This document shows, piece after piece, positions 45,707 to 54,308 of a stretch of 64,000 nucleotides of DNA. The stretch's first letter is position 1; every line of letters starts with the position of its first letter. The notes beneath the pieces were generated by a model that did not search any database, was not told where the DNA came from, and was given only the letters and a program-made list of their open reading frames with translations. Location of the stretch: the NCBI RefSeq assembly GCF_017656375.1, contig NZ_JACDOB010000006.1:1-64000 (forward strand), written 5' to 3'. The position numbers were made by a program, and so were the translations under genes. This stretch comes from Thermovirga sp. (GTDB lineage Bacteria; Synergistota; Synergistia; Synergistales; Thermovirgaceae).

Positions 45707-46422
45707 CGCTTAGCAACCTCCAAGGCTTCTTTTATGTTTATTTTCCCTTCGTATATAGATTTTCCTAATACCACGCCATTAAGCCCCTCAAGTTTGAGTT
45801 TCGTTATATCAGAAATATTGGCTATTCCCCCTGCAGCTATTACTTCTGCTTTGCTTTTTGTCCCGGAAATAATGGTTCTGTAAAGACGAACCTCCGGCCC
45901 TCTTAAAGTACCGTCTCTATCTATTGATGTAACAAGAAACGTTCTGTAGCCAATAGACACTAAGTAATTTATTATCTCATGGGGGTGTAAATTCTTGGTT
46001 TTTTCCCAACCATGAGTAGAGACCATGCCATTTTTGACGTCTACAGCAGGTACCACCCTGTCGTTGAATTTCTCAAATAGTACGTTGGGAGTCGATTTGT
46101 CCCTGAAGAGCAGACTACCTACCATTACGCGAGTAGCTCCAGCTGATAGGGCGTTTTCTATGTCCTTAAAGGTTCTTAAGCCTCCTCCGAACTGTATCTT
46201 AAGTTCCATCTTTGCAAATTCTTCCAATAGATCCAGGTGGGTGGGAGTGCCTTTTTTAGCCCCTTCTAAATCCACTACATGGATCCACCGAGCTCCCTGC
46301 AATGCAAAGTTTTCAGCGGTTTTTATGGGATTATGGCTGTATATAGTTCCTTTGTTGAAATCTCCCTTGTATAACCTTATGACTTTATGTTCAAAAAGGT
46401 CTAAAGCTGGGAATATTTCCAT
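45700..46422 (-). CDS. hisA: ProFAR isomerase (1-(5-phosphoribosyl)-5-[(5-phosphoribosylamino)methylideneamino]imidazole-4-carboxamide isomerase)
   Basis: TIM-barrel isomerase of 240 residues, paralogous to HisF. The N-terminus is FPALDLFEHKVIRLYKGD with the catalytic Asp (Asp replaced within a usual PAID-type motif as PALD), the second Asp in VTSIDRDGTLRGPE, and phosphate loops GGGLR and AGGIAN. Only two bases separate it from hisH upstream. Confidence 0.95.
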   Translation of the reverse strand: MEIFPALDLFEHKVIRLYKGDFNKGTIYSHNPIKTAENFALQGARWIHVVDLEGAKKGTPTHLDLLEEFAKMELKIQFGGGLRTFKDIENALSAGATRVMVGSLLFRDKSTPNVLFEKFNDRVVPAVDVKNGMVSTHGWEKTKNLHPHEIINYLVSIGYRTFLVTSIDRDGTLRGPEVRLYRTIISGTKSKAEVIAAGGIANISDITKLKLEGLNGVVLGKSIYEGKINIKEALEVAKRC

Positions 46423-46424
46423 GA

Positions 46425-47036
46425 CTATTCCTCCAATTCCTCAATTGCCCAACGCAAAAGAGATAGGCCTTTTCCCCCACTTCGTTCGGGATGAAATTGA
46501 AAGCCTATGGCGTTAGGTTTTTGTATTATGGCAGAGAATAAACTTTCTCCATATGTAGTTATTCCTGTTGTATTGTTCGTAACCTCAAGGGCATAAGAGT
46601 GAACAAAGTAGAAATATGCCTCCTTGGAGCTTTCTCCCCACGGAGAAGTGAAGTTACTGATCCACTTAACTTCGTTCCAGCCAATATGGGGTAATTTGGG
46701 AACATTTACTAGTTTTTTTATTGTCCCTTCAAATATTCCTAGCCCTTCGGAGTAGTTGCCTTCGGTGCTGCTTTCACATAGAAGCTGCATGCCAAGGCAT
46801 ATGCCTAAGATAGGTTTCCCCTTTTCTTCCCAATCTTTTAGGAAATCAAACCAGCCGGTTTTTTTCAGTTTTTCTGAGGCTGGAGCGAAGGAGCCAACAC
46901 CTGGAAGCAGTATAATCTCTACCTTATGTGATAAATCAAAAGTTTTTTCTACTACAAGGGCTTCTTTACCAATGAATTTTAAAGCCCTCAGTATGTTGCC
47001 AATGTTTCCTGCACCGTAATTTATTATGGCTATCAT
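46425..47036 (-). CDS. hisH: Imidazole glycerol phosphate synthase glutaminase subunit
   Basis: Class I glutamine amidotransferase of 203 residues that feeds ammonia to HisF. It begins IAIINYGAGNIGNI, has the nucleophile Cys in LGICLGMQLL near residue 82 and the His/Glu in FQFHPERSG. Two starts compete: ATG 47042, and ATG 47036, which overlaps the hisB stop as ATGA and lies seven bases after AAGGGAG; I prefer the latter. Confidence 0.96.
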   Translation of the reverse strand: MIAIINYGAGNIGNILRALKFIGKEALVVEKTFDLSHKVEIILLPGVGSFAPASEKLKKTGWFDFLKDWEEKGKPILGICLGMQLLCESSTEGNYSEGLGIFEGTIKKLVNVPKLPHIGWNEVKWISNFTSPWGESSKEAYFYFVHSYALEVTNNTTGITTYGESLFSAIIQKPNAIGFQFHPERSGGKGLSLLRWAIEELEE

Positions 47037-47602
47037 GACCATACTCCCTTCGTGCTTGGATCCAAAGGGCTAGGGGTTAGGGCTTGGCCAAGGGAGAGGC
47101 CCATTCCCTTAAAGATGGCTTCAGCCAAGTGATGGGAGTTATCACAAGAAAGGGCTTTAATATGTATTGTCATGCGGCCCTCTCTGGATAGTGCCCTAAA
47201 AAACTCTTCTACGAGTTCTGTGTCAAAATCTCCACACTTGGGGGTGGGAAATATGGCATCAAAAGAGCAAAAAGCCCTTCCTCCCATGTCAATGGAAACC
47301 ATGACTAAAGTCCCGTCCATTGGCAGCAGACACCAACCATAGCGTTTATACTTGTTTTTTGAGAAGATTTTATTAAGATGAATTCCCAAAGTTGAACCTA
47401 TGTCCTCGACCAGATGATGATAATCTATGTCTACATCGCCTTTACCTTCTATTTTTCCGCTCCAACCAGCATGGTGTAACAATTGCTCCAACATGTGAGC
47501 CAAAAAGGAGCAGGGTATATCTATTTTGACTTGACCGGGCTCAAGGCTTAAACCTATAGATATGTCTGTTTCCTTTGTCTGTCTTTTGGTTATTTCCATC
47601 AT
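47033..47602 (-). CDS. hisB: Imidazoleglycerol-phosphate dehydratase, monofunctional
   Basis: Dehydratase of 189 residues. Metal-binding repeats are present: FLAHMLEQLLHHAGW, DYHHLVEDIGSTLG and DNSHHLAEAIFKG. There is no N-terminal HAD phosphatase domain, unlike enteric HisB, so histidinol-phosphate must be hydrolysed by another protein. The ATGATG start overlaps the hisG stop. Confidence 0.96.
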   Translation of the reverse strand: MMEITKRQTKETDISIGLSLEPGQVKIDIPCSFLAHMLEQLLHHAGWSGKIEGKGDVDIDYHHLVEDIGSTLGIHLNKIFSKNKYKRYGWCLLPMDGTLVMVSIDMGGRAFCSFDAIFPTPKCGDFDTELVEEFFRALSREGRMTIHIKALSCDNSHHLAEAIFKGMGLSLGQALTPSPLDPSTKGVWS

Positions 47603-48243
47603 AAGCGCTTCCTCTCCTTCAAAATCCTGATTTTTTCCAGGAATCTGCCAAGCTTATCCCAGTGTTCGTGCACGCTTTTGTTGTTTGCAATTATTCGCAG
47701 CGATACCTGTGTTACCTCTTCCACTACCTGCAGGCCGTTTGCCCTAAGAGTTTCTCCAGTTTGTACGATGTCCAATATTCCATCACTTAACCCAAGGAGG
47801 GGGGCTAATTCTATGGAACCTTTAAGAGGGATTACCTCTGGTTGGATACCCATGGAAGAGAAGTACTGTTTGGTTATATTAGGATATTTTGTTGCTATCC
47901 TTATTCCCATTAGACTGCTTTTGTGTTTTAGGAAGAGATTAACAAGGCTTTGAGGGCCAGCAATTACCAGCCTGCACAACCCTTCTTGAGTATCTGTTAT
48001 TTCTACCAGTGATGCGCCGCTCTCCCATATTACATCGCTACCTGCAAAGGCAACATCGGCAGCCCCGTGATGGACATAAGTTGGTACGTCCATAGGTTTT
48101 ACCAAGATGTATCTAATTCCCTCTTCTTCTATAACAAGGGCTCTACCTCTGTTTTCGATGTTTACGCATGGTATGTTCATTTCCTTAAGTAACTTTATGC
48201 ATGTTTTTAGCATCCTACCTTTTGGGAGAGCAAAAGTCAGCAT
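47599..48243 (-). CDS. hisG: ATP phosphoribosyltransferase, short form catalytic subunit
   Basis: First enzyme of the pathway, 214 residues: ALPKGRMLKTCIKLL start, then VHHGAADVAFAGSDVIWE and the PRPP loop region DGILDIVQTGETLRANGL. The C-terminal regulatory domain of long HisG is absent, so it needs HisZ, whose gene is adjacent. The frame opens at 48267, but AGGAGGAG directs ATG 48243, which overlaps the end of hisZ. Confidence 0.95.
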   Translation of the reverse strand: MLTFALPKGRMLKTCIKLLKEMNIPCVNIENRGRALVIEEEGIRYILVKPMDVPTYVHHGAADVAFAGSDVIWESGASLVEITDTQEGLCRLVIAGPQSLVNLFLKHKSSLMGIRIATKYPNITKQYFSSMGIQPEVIPLKGSIELAPLLGLSDGILDIVQTGETLRANGLQVVEEVTQVSLRIIANNKSVHEHWDKLGRFLEKIRILKERKRL

Positions 48244-49445
48244 TTTCTCTCCTCCTTTTCCAACCACTCAGCAAGGTCGTACTCGCAAGCATTTCCCAAA
48301 TCGTATATCTTGTTTAGAGAAATGCTGAGCCACCATCTAAACTTACGCCTTTTTGCCAGATCAATGGATTGTTGCCTATTGTTTGTCCAGCTTAACTCTA
48401 CGTGAAAACCTCTATCTGCCAATATGTTGGCTTTTTCCATGGCATTTTTAGGGCTGGCTTTACCAGCCCATATCATTACCCAGTTTGAGGTTGTGTTTGA
48501 TTCTTTTGCTTGAGTTATACCCTCCAGGTCTAGAGCGAATCCTATAGCTTGTCCAATAATGCCGTAAGACGTTAGAAGGGCGTCATATCTCCCGCCTCCG
48601 CCTAAAAGCTTCTTGGATCTTGGGCTGTAGACCTCGAAGACAGGGCCACTGTAATAGTTAAGCCTTCTGGATAGAGCAAAATCCACCACGATGCGCTTTG
48701 CATATCCCAGTTTTTCCAATGAAGAAATCACGTATTTTATGTCTTCTAGAGGTGTTTCCTTTGGCAATAGCCTTTCAGCTTTTTCCAATATGGTGGTTTC
48801 TCCCTTTAAAGTGGGGAGAGCTAAAAGGGGTGAAAGCTTCAATTGGGGGACAGGATGCCTTTCCAATATGCTGTAATACTCTGCAAGGGATTGTCTAAGG
48901 AGCGCGTTTCTCAATGATTGAGCTATATCTGGGGCAGTTTTCTTGAGTATGAAATCTATTATGTTTGTGTCTCCAATGACAACCTGGGCATCATTGTGCC
49001 CCAGCAGGTCAAGCACCTTAAGCATAATTGATATGATCTCTATATCGGCACCATTGCCATCCCATCCTATTAATTCTGCCCCAAGCTGGAGATGCTCTAG
49101 ATTTGTTTCTGGCTCTTCTGGCCCCAAAAAAATTTTATCAGCATAACAGATTCGCAGAGGCCTTTCCTGTGGTGCATAGTGGGAGGAAATGTAAGATACG
49201 GCTGTTAGCGTTAAATCAGGTCTAAGACATGCTACTTCTCCGTACGGAGTGTTGAGAACTATAAGTTTTTCCCTTATTGATGGTGGCAGCTTACTCCAGC
49301 AGGACGATAGCAGCTGTATGGTTGAAGGGCAGAAAACTTTGTAGCCGAAGGCTGAAAAAACTTTCAAAAAGGTATTTCTGGCCGCTTCTATTGATGCGGC
49401 CTTAGGGCCGCTGTATATGCGACATCCAGAGGGGATTTTAGTCAT
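48237..49445 (-). CDS. hisZ: ATP phosphoribosyltransferase regulatory subunit HisZ
   Basis: HisRS paralog of 402 residues that complements short HisG and carries histidine feedback. It has a class II synthetase core (ACLRPDLTLTAVSYISSHY, motif 2-like RICYADKIFLG, RRLNYYSGPVFEVYSP, GGGGRYDALL) but no evident anticodon-binding match. AGGAGG precedes ATG 49445, which overlaps the hisD end. It is more divergent than the other his genes. Confidence 0.9.
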   Translation of the reverse strand: MTKIPSGCRIYSGPKAASIEAARNTFLKVFSAFGYKVFCPSTIQLLSSCWSKLPPSIREKLIVLNTPYGEVACLRPDLTLTAVSYISSHYAPQERPLRICYADKIFLGPEEPETNLEHLQLGAELIGWDGNGADIEIISIMLKVLDLLGHNDAQVVIGDTNIIDFILKKTAPDIAQSLRNALLRQSLAEYYSILERHPVPQLKLSPLLALPTLKGETTILEKAERLLPKETPLEDIKYVISSLEKLGYAKRIVVDFALSRRLNYYSGPVFEVYSPRSKKLLGGGGRYDALLTSYGIIGQAIGFALDLEGITQAKESNTTSNWVMIWAGKASPKNAMEKANILADRGFHVELSWTNNRQQSIDLAKRRKFRWWLSISLNKIYDLGNACEYDLAEWLEKEERKC

Positions 49446-50697
49446 TGGATTTCCTCCTAAGTTGCATTGATAATTTGTGGGCCATAAGCCCTTCTTCCTG
49501 GGCGAGGATTTCGCCACTTTCAGCTAGGGACGCAGCACCTCTAGCGTCGATAGAAAGAAAGTACTGAGGGCGCATAAAAGTTCCAGTCCACAAAGCTCCG
49601 TTCCATCTGGCTGTTCCTGCTGTAGGGAGTATGTGGTTTGTTCCTGCTATGTAGTCTCCGAAAGCTTCAGCGCTATTGTGCCCTATGAATGCTGCCCCAA
49701 ATGAGTTTAGTTTTTCAAGGTAGTTCTCAGCATCAGCAATTGCTAGTTCAAGGTGTTCTGGTGCCATTTGATTGGCGAATTCAATTGCCTCATAAATGTC
49801 TCCAACGTATATTTCGCCGTTTCCTTCCCAAAAGGCTCTTAGAGTGCCTGAAGGGTCTATTGCTCTCAGGTGAAATTCAATATGCTCTAAGACCTCTTTA
49901 GCTAGTGCCTCGTCTGTCGAGAATAAAACACTTCTGGCCATCGGGTCATGCTCTGATTGAGCTAATAGGTCTGCTGCAACAAGGCTTGGATCAGCTGAGT
50001 TGTCAGCTATTATCAGCACCTCGCTTGGGCCTGCCAGGCCATCGATTCCGATAGTTCCATAGAGTTGTTTTTTGGCTTCTGTCACATACGCGTTGCCTGG
50101 GCCGGCGATGAAATCTACCGGTTCTATGCCCTCAACTCCATAGGCTAATGCTGCTACACCGTGTGCTCCGCCCATGGCATATACTTCTTCTACCCCTACG
50201 AGTTTCAAAGCCGCGAGAATTGAAGGATGTATCCCCTTTTTGCCTCTGGCCGGAGAGATAGCGACTATCCGTGAAACTTCGGCTTCTTGAGCAGGAATAA
50301 CGGACATTAGCACTGTGCTGGGGAGGGGATATCTCCCTGATGGTATATACACGCCGGTGCTGTTCACAGGAGTAAAACGTATGCCGGCAGTTATTCCTTT
50401 TTCTGTGTCTAGGGCCATTTTATTTAGTAAGGTTTTTTGCGCCTTATGAAAAGCCCGTATATTACTTATTGCCCTCTCTATACTCCTTCTAAGTTCAACA
50501 GAGATGGCTTCAAGGGCCTTGTCCATTTGTTCTTTTTCTATTTTTAGGGGACCGTCATATCCATCAAGTTCTTTTATAAACTTTAATAAGGCTTTTTTGC
50601 CAACATTCCTGATGGCGTCCAATATCTCTTTTACTCGGTTTTCTACGGTTAGATTATTGGCTTCAGCTGCGATTTTGCGTGATTTTATGCTTTTCAT
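49438..50697 (-). CDS. hisD: Histidinol dehydrogenase
   Basis: Last enzyme of the pathway, 419 residues, oxidising histidinol to histidine with two NAD+. Motifs: GVYIPSGRYPLPSTVLMSVIPA, AGPGNAYVTEAKKQLYG, DLLAQSEHDPMA and PEHLELA (catalytic Glu-His). It is first in the minus-strand operon, behind GAGGGTGG and a TTTACA/TAATAT promoter. Confidence 0.97.
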   Translation of the reverse strand: MKSIKSRKIAAEANNLTVENRVKEILDAIRNVGKKALLKFIKELDGYDGPLKIEKEQMDKALEAISVELRRSIERAISNIRAFHKAQKTLLNKMALDTEKGITAGIRFTPVNSTGVYIPSGRYPLPSTVLMSVIPAQEAEVSRIVAISPARGKKGIHPSILAALKLVGVEEVYAMGGAHGVAALAYGVEGIEPVDFIAGPGNAYVTEAKKQLYGTIGIDGLAGPSEVLIIADNSADPSLVAADLLAQSEHDPMARSVLFSTDEALAKEVLEHIEFHLRAIDPSGTLRAFWEGNGEIYVGDIYEAIEFANQMAPEHLELAIADAENYLEKLNSFGAAFIGHNSAEAFGDYIAGTNHILPTAGTARWNGALWTGTFMRPQYFLSIDARGAASLAESGEILAQEEGLMAHKLSMQLRRKSND

Positions 50698-50760
50698 CGT
50701 TCACCACCCTCATAGTAGTAATTTATCTTGATAAAAAGATAGAAAATTAACTGAGCAAGA

Positions 50761-50789
50761 ATATTACCATGCTGGCGTATGCTTGTAAA
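50761..50789 (-). promoter_or_regulatory. Promoter of the minus-strand his operon
   Basis: Reading the minus strand, TTTACA (50789-50784) and TAATAT (50766-50761) are 17 bases apart, about 65 bases before hisD. Transcription should start near 50754. Confidence 0.68.
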
Positions 50790-50808
50790 GACTCCAAAAT
50801 TTAATTCA

Positions 50809-50838
50809 TTGACAGAGCGGATAACAAGATGATAGACT
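50809..50838 (+). promoter_or_regulatory. Probable hisC promoter
   Basis: Consensus TTGACA (50809-50814), 18 bases, then TAGACT (50833-50838). The spacer contains one arm of the palindrome described next. Confidence 0.5.
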
Positions 50839-50864
50839 CTCGTCCGTATCGGATGACTTGTTAT
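50821..50864. promoter_or_regulatory. Interrupted palindrome in the hisD-hisC divergent region
   Basis: ATAACAAG (50821-50828) and CTTGTTAT (50857-50864) are perfect inverted 8-mers. Between them TCGTCCG and CGGATGA (50840-50856) form a second stem with a TAT loop. The arms flank the hisC -10 region, so it may be an operator for a histidine regulator or a leader hairpin. Confidence 0.5.
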
Positions 50865-50894
50865 TCTGATAAAGAGATAGGGGGATAAATAAAA

Positions 50895-51977
50895 ATGTTG
50901 CCAAATGCTATGTTGAAGGATGGTTTTTTGAATGATAATTCACAACTTCGAGTTTTCCTTGACAAGAACGAAAACCCTTACGATGTGGCACCTGCCTTGA
51001 AAGAAGAGCTTAGGATGAGGATGCAGGACTTGAGTTTCAATAGGTATCCGGATATGGAAAATCGCAGACTTAGAGAAGCTTTGGCGCTTGATGCGGGATT
51101 GGATGCAGATAATGTAACAGTAGCAAATGGAGGAGACGAGATAATACAGATGCTGTTTTTGGCTTTTACTAAGCCTGGCTCTAACGTTTTGATGCTAAGG
51201 CCTTGTTTTTCTCAATATTGCTATCTTTGTAAGATTTTCCCGGTGAAGCAGAAAATTGTTCCTTTTAAGCTGTCTGCAGGAGAAGTTTCTTTTGACGAAG
51301 AAAAATTTCTAGATTGCCTCTCTTCTTATTCCCCTGATTTGGTTTTATTGGATAGGCCTAATAACCCCACAGGGAAAAGTCTCCCATTGGATTTCTTAAA
51401 AGAGGTGATAAGGCTTTCGCCGGGGGTAGTGTTGGTGGACGAGGCCTATGTCCAATTTGGTTATGACTCTATTTTGGATTTTTACGGGTCTTGCGACTTT
51501 CCTGACAATTTGGTTGTATTGAGGACCTTTTCAAAAGCTTGGGGAATGGCAGGGTTGCGGATAGGTTATGCCTTTACCTCTTTGAACCTACGCAAGGCTT
51601 TGGAGAGGGTACGTTCCCCCTTCAATCTTAACATCATATCTCAGGAGGCTGCCTTGATAGCTTTGAAGTACAAAGAATGGATGGAAAATAGAGTGGAGGG
51701 CATAAGGTGCACTAGAGACAGGTTTATAGCCGACGTCAGCAAGCTTCCGGGTTGGAGGGCTTATCCCAGTGCAGCTAATTTTGCCCTCGTTGAATCCTGC
51801 TGTGACATAGGAACGATAAGGGAATCTCTTAGGATAAATGGACTTGAAGTCAAATTCTTAAACCCAGCCGCCTTTGAAACAGAAGGGGATAAGAGAAATA
51901 AAACTTGGCTTAGGGTCACCATAGGTCGGGAGGAAGACATGGGCAGATTGATAAATATATTTAAGAATCTTTCCTAG
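50895..51977 (+). CDS. hisC: Histidinol-phosphate aminotransferase
   Basis: PLP aminotransferase of 360 residues, divergent from the rest of the his genes. It shows LDKNENPYDVAPALKEEL, NRYPD, the LDRPNNPTGKSL segment, VVLVDEAYVQFG and the PLP-lysine motif TFSKAWGMAGLRIGYAF, all standard for HisC. With the minus-strand operon it makes the pathway genes complete apart from a proven phosphatase. Confidence 0.94.
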   Translation: MLPNAMLKDGFLNDNSQLRVFLDKNENPYDVAPALKEELRMRMQDLSFNRYPDMENRRLREALALDAGLDADNVTVANGGDEIIQMLFLAFTKPGSNVLMLRPCFSQYCYLCKIFPVKQKIVPFKLSAGEVSFDEEKFLDCLSSYSPDLVLLDRPNNPTGKSLPLDFLKEVIRLSPGVVLVDEAYVQFGYDSILDFYGSCDFPDNLVVLRTFSKAWGMAGLRIGYAFTSLNLRKALERVRSPFNLNIISQEAALIALKYKEWMENRVEGIRCTRDRFIADVSKLPGWRAYPSAANFALVESCCDIGTIRESLRINGLEVKFLNPAAFETEGDKRNKTWLRVTIGREEDMGRLINIFKNLS

Positions 51978-52048
51978 GTAGATCTTTTCTGCTTTATAAT
52001 CGTATTGAAAGTTTTAAAACAAAAGTGCTATGGAGGAGCTGTTTCTTT

Positions 52049-53398
52049 GTGCTTGAAATTCCGTTGGATCGGTCCTCTGAGGTGTCTCTTTATAAGCAAA
52101 TATCTTATCATTTGCGAAGGATGATAGAGTCAGGAAGTCTACAAATAGGCATGCGCCTTCCTGGTTCAAGGGCTTTGGCTAGAACCCTTGGGGTCAGCCG
52201 TAATACTGTAGTGTTGGCTTATGATCTACTGGAAGATGATGGATATATAGAGCAGAGAGGGCGAAAAGGGGCCTTTGTAGCTTTTAAGAAGAAACGTTCT
52301 TTAGAGTTGCCCAAACCAGAGGGGCCGACCTGGGATCTGGCAAGTGGGGTCCCATCAGTGGATTTGATCCCATGGAAACAACTAGGCTCCATAAGCAGGG
52401 ACATAATATATGAAAAAGGGGCTCTATCCTTAACTCCACCTCCATTGGCAGGCTTGCCGGAATTGAGGAAAGCTTTAGTCAGACATGCAGCTTCTAGAGG
52501 AATTCCTGCAAGATGGGAGGATGTGGTTGTGACTACCGGAGGGCAACAAGGCCTATTTTTATCTCTAATGTCCCTTGCGGAAGTTTCGACTCAATGCGTC
52601 TGGGTTGAAGAGCTAACCTATCCTGATATATTCCCCATGTTGACGAAACTGAAGTTAAAAGCCCAAACTGTCCCAATGGATGCCCAGGCCATGCTGGATG
52701 TTTGCAGCAGGCTGACGGAAAAAGATGCTCTTTACTTGATACCTAGTTTCCATAATCCAACTGGTCGAACCATGGGTTACGAAACGAGGAGAAATATTTT
52801 ATGCCTTGCCAAGGAAAGAGGTTTTTGGATAATAGAGGATGATGCTTACGGAGAATTAAGATATGGTGCGTGGTCTGTTCCTGCAATGAAAGCCATGGAA
52901 AATGCAGAAAAAGTTATCTATCTTGGTTCTTTCAGCCAATTGCTTTTTCCTGGCTTAAGGCATGGTTATGTGTTGATCCCCAATCAGCTGAAAGAAGTAT
53001 TTCACTCTGCCTTGGGCTGTACAGCAGGAACTGTTTCCTCGTTGGTGCAATATGTAGTTGCTGCCTTTTTGTCCGAGGGGTTACTTGAACACAGTCTCGA
53101 TTTGGCAAGAAATGAGATATCTAAAAGAATGAAGAAGTTGGTGCGTGCCCTTAAAGAGCAGTTGCCTAAAGTGATAATGGAAGAGCCGCGGGGAGGTATA
53201 TACCTTTGGATTACTCTTCCAGGCTTTTCTGACGAGCGCATGTATGACTTGGCTCTTTCAGAAGATATATTAGTGGTACCTGGACGACTTTTTACCAAAG
53301 ATAAGAAGGAAACTTTTTCTGTGCGCCTATCTGTTAGCAGTTTAGGTGTGAACGATATTGAAAGAGTAGCGAAAGTTCTTGCTAGGATATGGAGGTAA
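52049..53398 (+). CDS. MocR-family transcriptional regulator (GntR HTH plus aminotransferase domain)
   Basis: Protein of 449 residues. A GntR winged helix (about 1-75: LYKQISYHLRRMIESGSL, RALARTLGVSRNTVVLAYDL) is joined to a fold-type I aminotransferase-like domain with EDDAYGELRYG and the PLP-lysine region YLGSFSQLLFPGLRHGYV. In the last segment the expected SFSK reads SFSQ, so the PLP lysine may be lost here. GGAGGAGC points to GTG 52049. Its targets are unknown; the PdxR role (pyridoxal synthesis) cannot be inferred because pdxST is absent. Confidence 0.9.
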   Translation: MLEIPLDRSSEVSLYKQISYHLRRMIESGSLQIGMRLPGSRALARTLGVSRNTVVLAYDLLEDDGYIEQRGRKGAFVAFKKKRSLELPKPEGPTWDLASGVPSVDLIPWKQLGSISRDIIYEKGALSLTPPPLAGLPELRKALVRHAASRGIPARWEDVVVTTGGQQGLFLSLMSLAEVSTQCVWVEELTYPDIFPMLTKLKLKAQTVPMDAQAMLDVCSRLTEKDALYLIPSFHNPTGRTMGYETRRNILCLAKERGFWIIEDDAYGELRYGAWSVPAMKAMENAEKVIYLGSFSQLLFPGLRHGYVLIPNQLKEVFHSALGCTAGTVSSLVQYVVAAFLSEGLLEHSLDLARNEISKRMKKLVRALKEQLPKVIMEEPRGGIYLWITLPGFSDERMYDLALSEDILVVPGRLFTKDKKETFSVRLSVSSLGVNDIERVAKVLARIWR

Positions 53399-53401
53399 GA
53401 G

Positions 53402-53917
53402 GTGAACGCACTTGATCGTGTTCTAGAAGGTCGGGAAGGCAGGTATAGGTTGCAAAGATGGTTGCTTACTAAAGTAGATGTGGTGGCCCAGGTTTCTTTA
53501 AACGTTCCTGGTTATCCAAAGAGCGTAAAGGGAGATAGGTTTTTGGTTGAGAAAATTTCTGAGGTTTATGCGAGCCAGATAGAAAAGATTGGGGGAAAAG
53601 TTACTACGAGAGTGTTGCTGGAAAATGGGATGGGGCCTGCCGCATTGGTAGGAACCACTTGTATTGATGCTTTTCAGGCCAAAACCATAGCTATAGATTT
53701 AGAGGAAGCTCATGAATGGGGAAGAATACTGGATATAGATGTGCTGACTGCAAGTGGTGCAATTAGCAGGAAAGACATAAAATGCCCTCCAAGAAAATGC
53801 CTGATATGCGATGACGATGGGAAGTTGTGTGCTAGCACGCGCAGACACGATCTTTGGGAAATTAGAGATAAAGTTTTTGAGCTTATGGAGGAGGCTGTAA
53901 CCGTGTTGGGTAAATAG
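53402..53917 (+). CDS. citX: CitX-like citrate lyase holo-[acyl-carrier protein] synthase
   Basis: Protein of 171 residues with the CitX pattern: EGREGRYRLQRWLL near the start, EEAHEWGRILDIDVLT, PPRKCLICDDDGKLCASTRRH and a helical C-terminus. CitX attaches phosphoribosyl-dephospho-CoA to the citrate lyase carrier protein. The GTG start follows GGAGGTAAG, three bases after the MocR gene. As with citC, no lyase subunits are nearby. Confidence 0.85.
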   Translation: MNALDRVLEGREGRYRLQRWLLTKVDVVAQVSLNVPGYPKSVKGDRFLVEKISEVYASQIEKIGGKVTTRVLLENGMGPAALVGTTCIDAFQAKTIAIDLEEAHEWGRILDIDVLTASGAISRKDIKCPPRKCLICDDDGKLCASTRRHDLWEIRDKVFELMEEAVTVLGK

Positions 53918-53948
53918 CATGAAGTGGATATTGGCGCATCCAAGCCGA

Positions 53949-54176
53949 TTAAGGTTCATTTCCTTTAGATTTTTTGTTTTCGTCATGCAATAGTGCGACT
54001 ATATAGCGATGCCACAGGTAGACTGCAGCCACTGCACATATAAAGCCTCCAGATAGTCCCCATGCTATCCTGAAAGGATCGGGCCTTCCTACCAAATATC
54101 CCCAAAGGCCTGCGATTCCATGGCCGAAAAAAACTAAAGTTGCGATGGAAAGAATTAAAACTATAAGCCTCATCAT
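53949..54176 (-). CDS. Small two-helix membrane protein of unknown function
   Basis: Protein of 75 residues with helices at about 4-28 and 40-62 and a charged tail (LLHDENKKSKGNEP). GAGGAGG stands directly before the ATGATG start. It resembles no family I know. It is convergent with citX and divergent from the GntR regulator gene. Confidence 0.65.
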   Translation of the reverse strand: MMRLIVLILSIATLVFFGHGIAGLWGYLVGRPDPFRIAWGLSGGFICAVAAVYLWHRYIVALLHDENKKSKGNEP

Positions 54177-54205
54177 TTACCTCCTCGAATGTGCGTTTTA
54201 AACTG

Positions 54206-54234
54206 TTGTGTGCACGTATGTAAAATGGTATCAT
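54206..54234 (+). promoter_or_regulatory. Possible promoter of the GntR regulator gene
   Basis: TTGTGT (54206-54211), 17 bases, TATCAT (54229-54234). It would give a leader of about 70 bases. Confidence 0.4.
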
Positions 54235-54308
54235 AAATCTTAAATAATATATGTCTGATAAGCGTGCAAGTTGAATATCTTAAGTTAAATTGAAGGGGGG
54301 AGAGTGTC

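Noticed and set aside
50687-50731. A short plus-strand frame MLFIVHHPHSSNLS upstream of hisC, resembling a his leader peptide
   Set aside because: It is antisense to the hisD start, has no SD, and lies about 100 bases upstream of the likely hisC transcription start.
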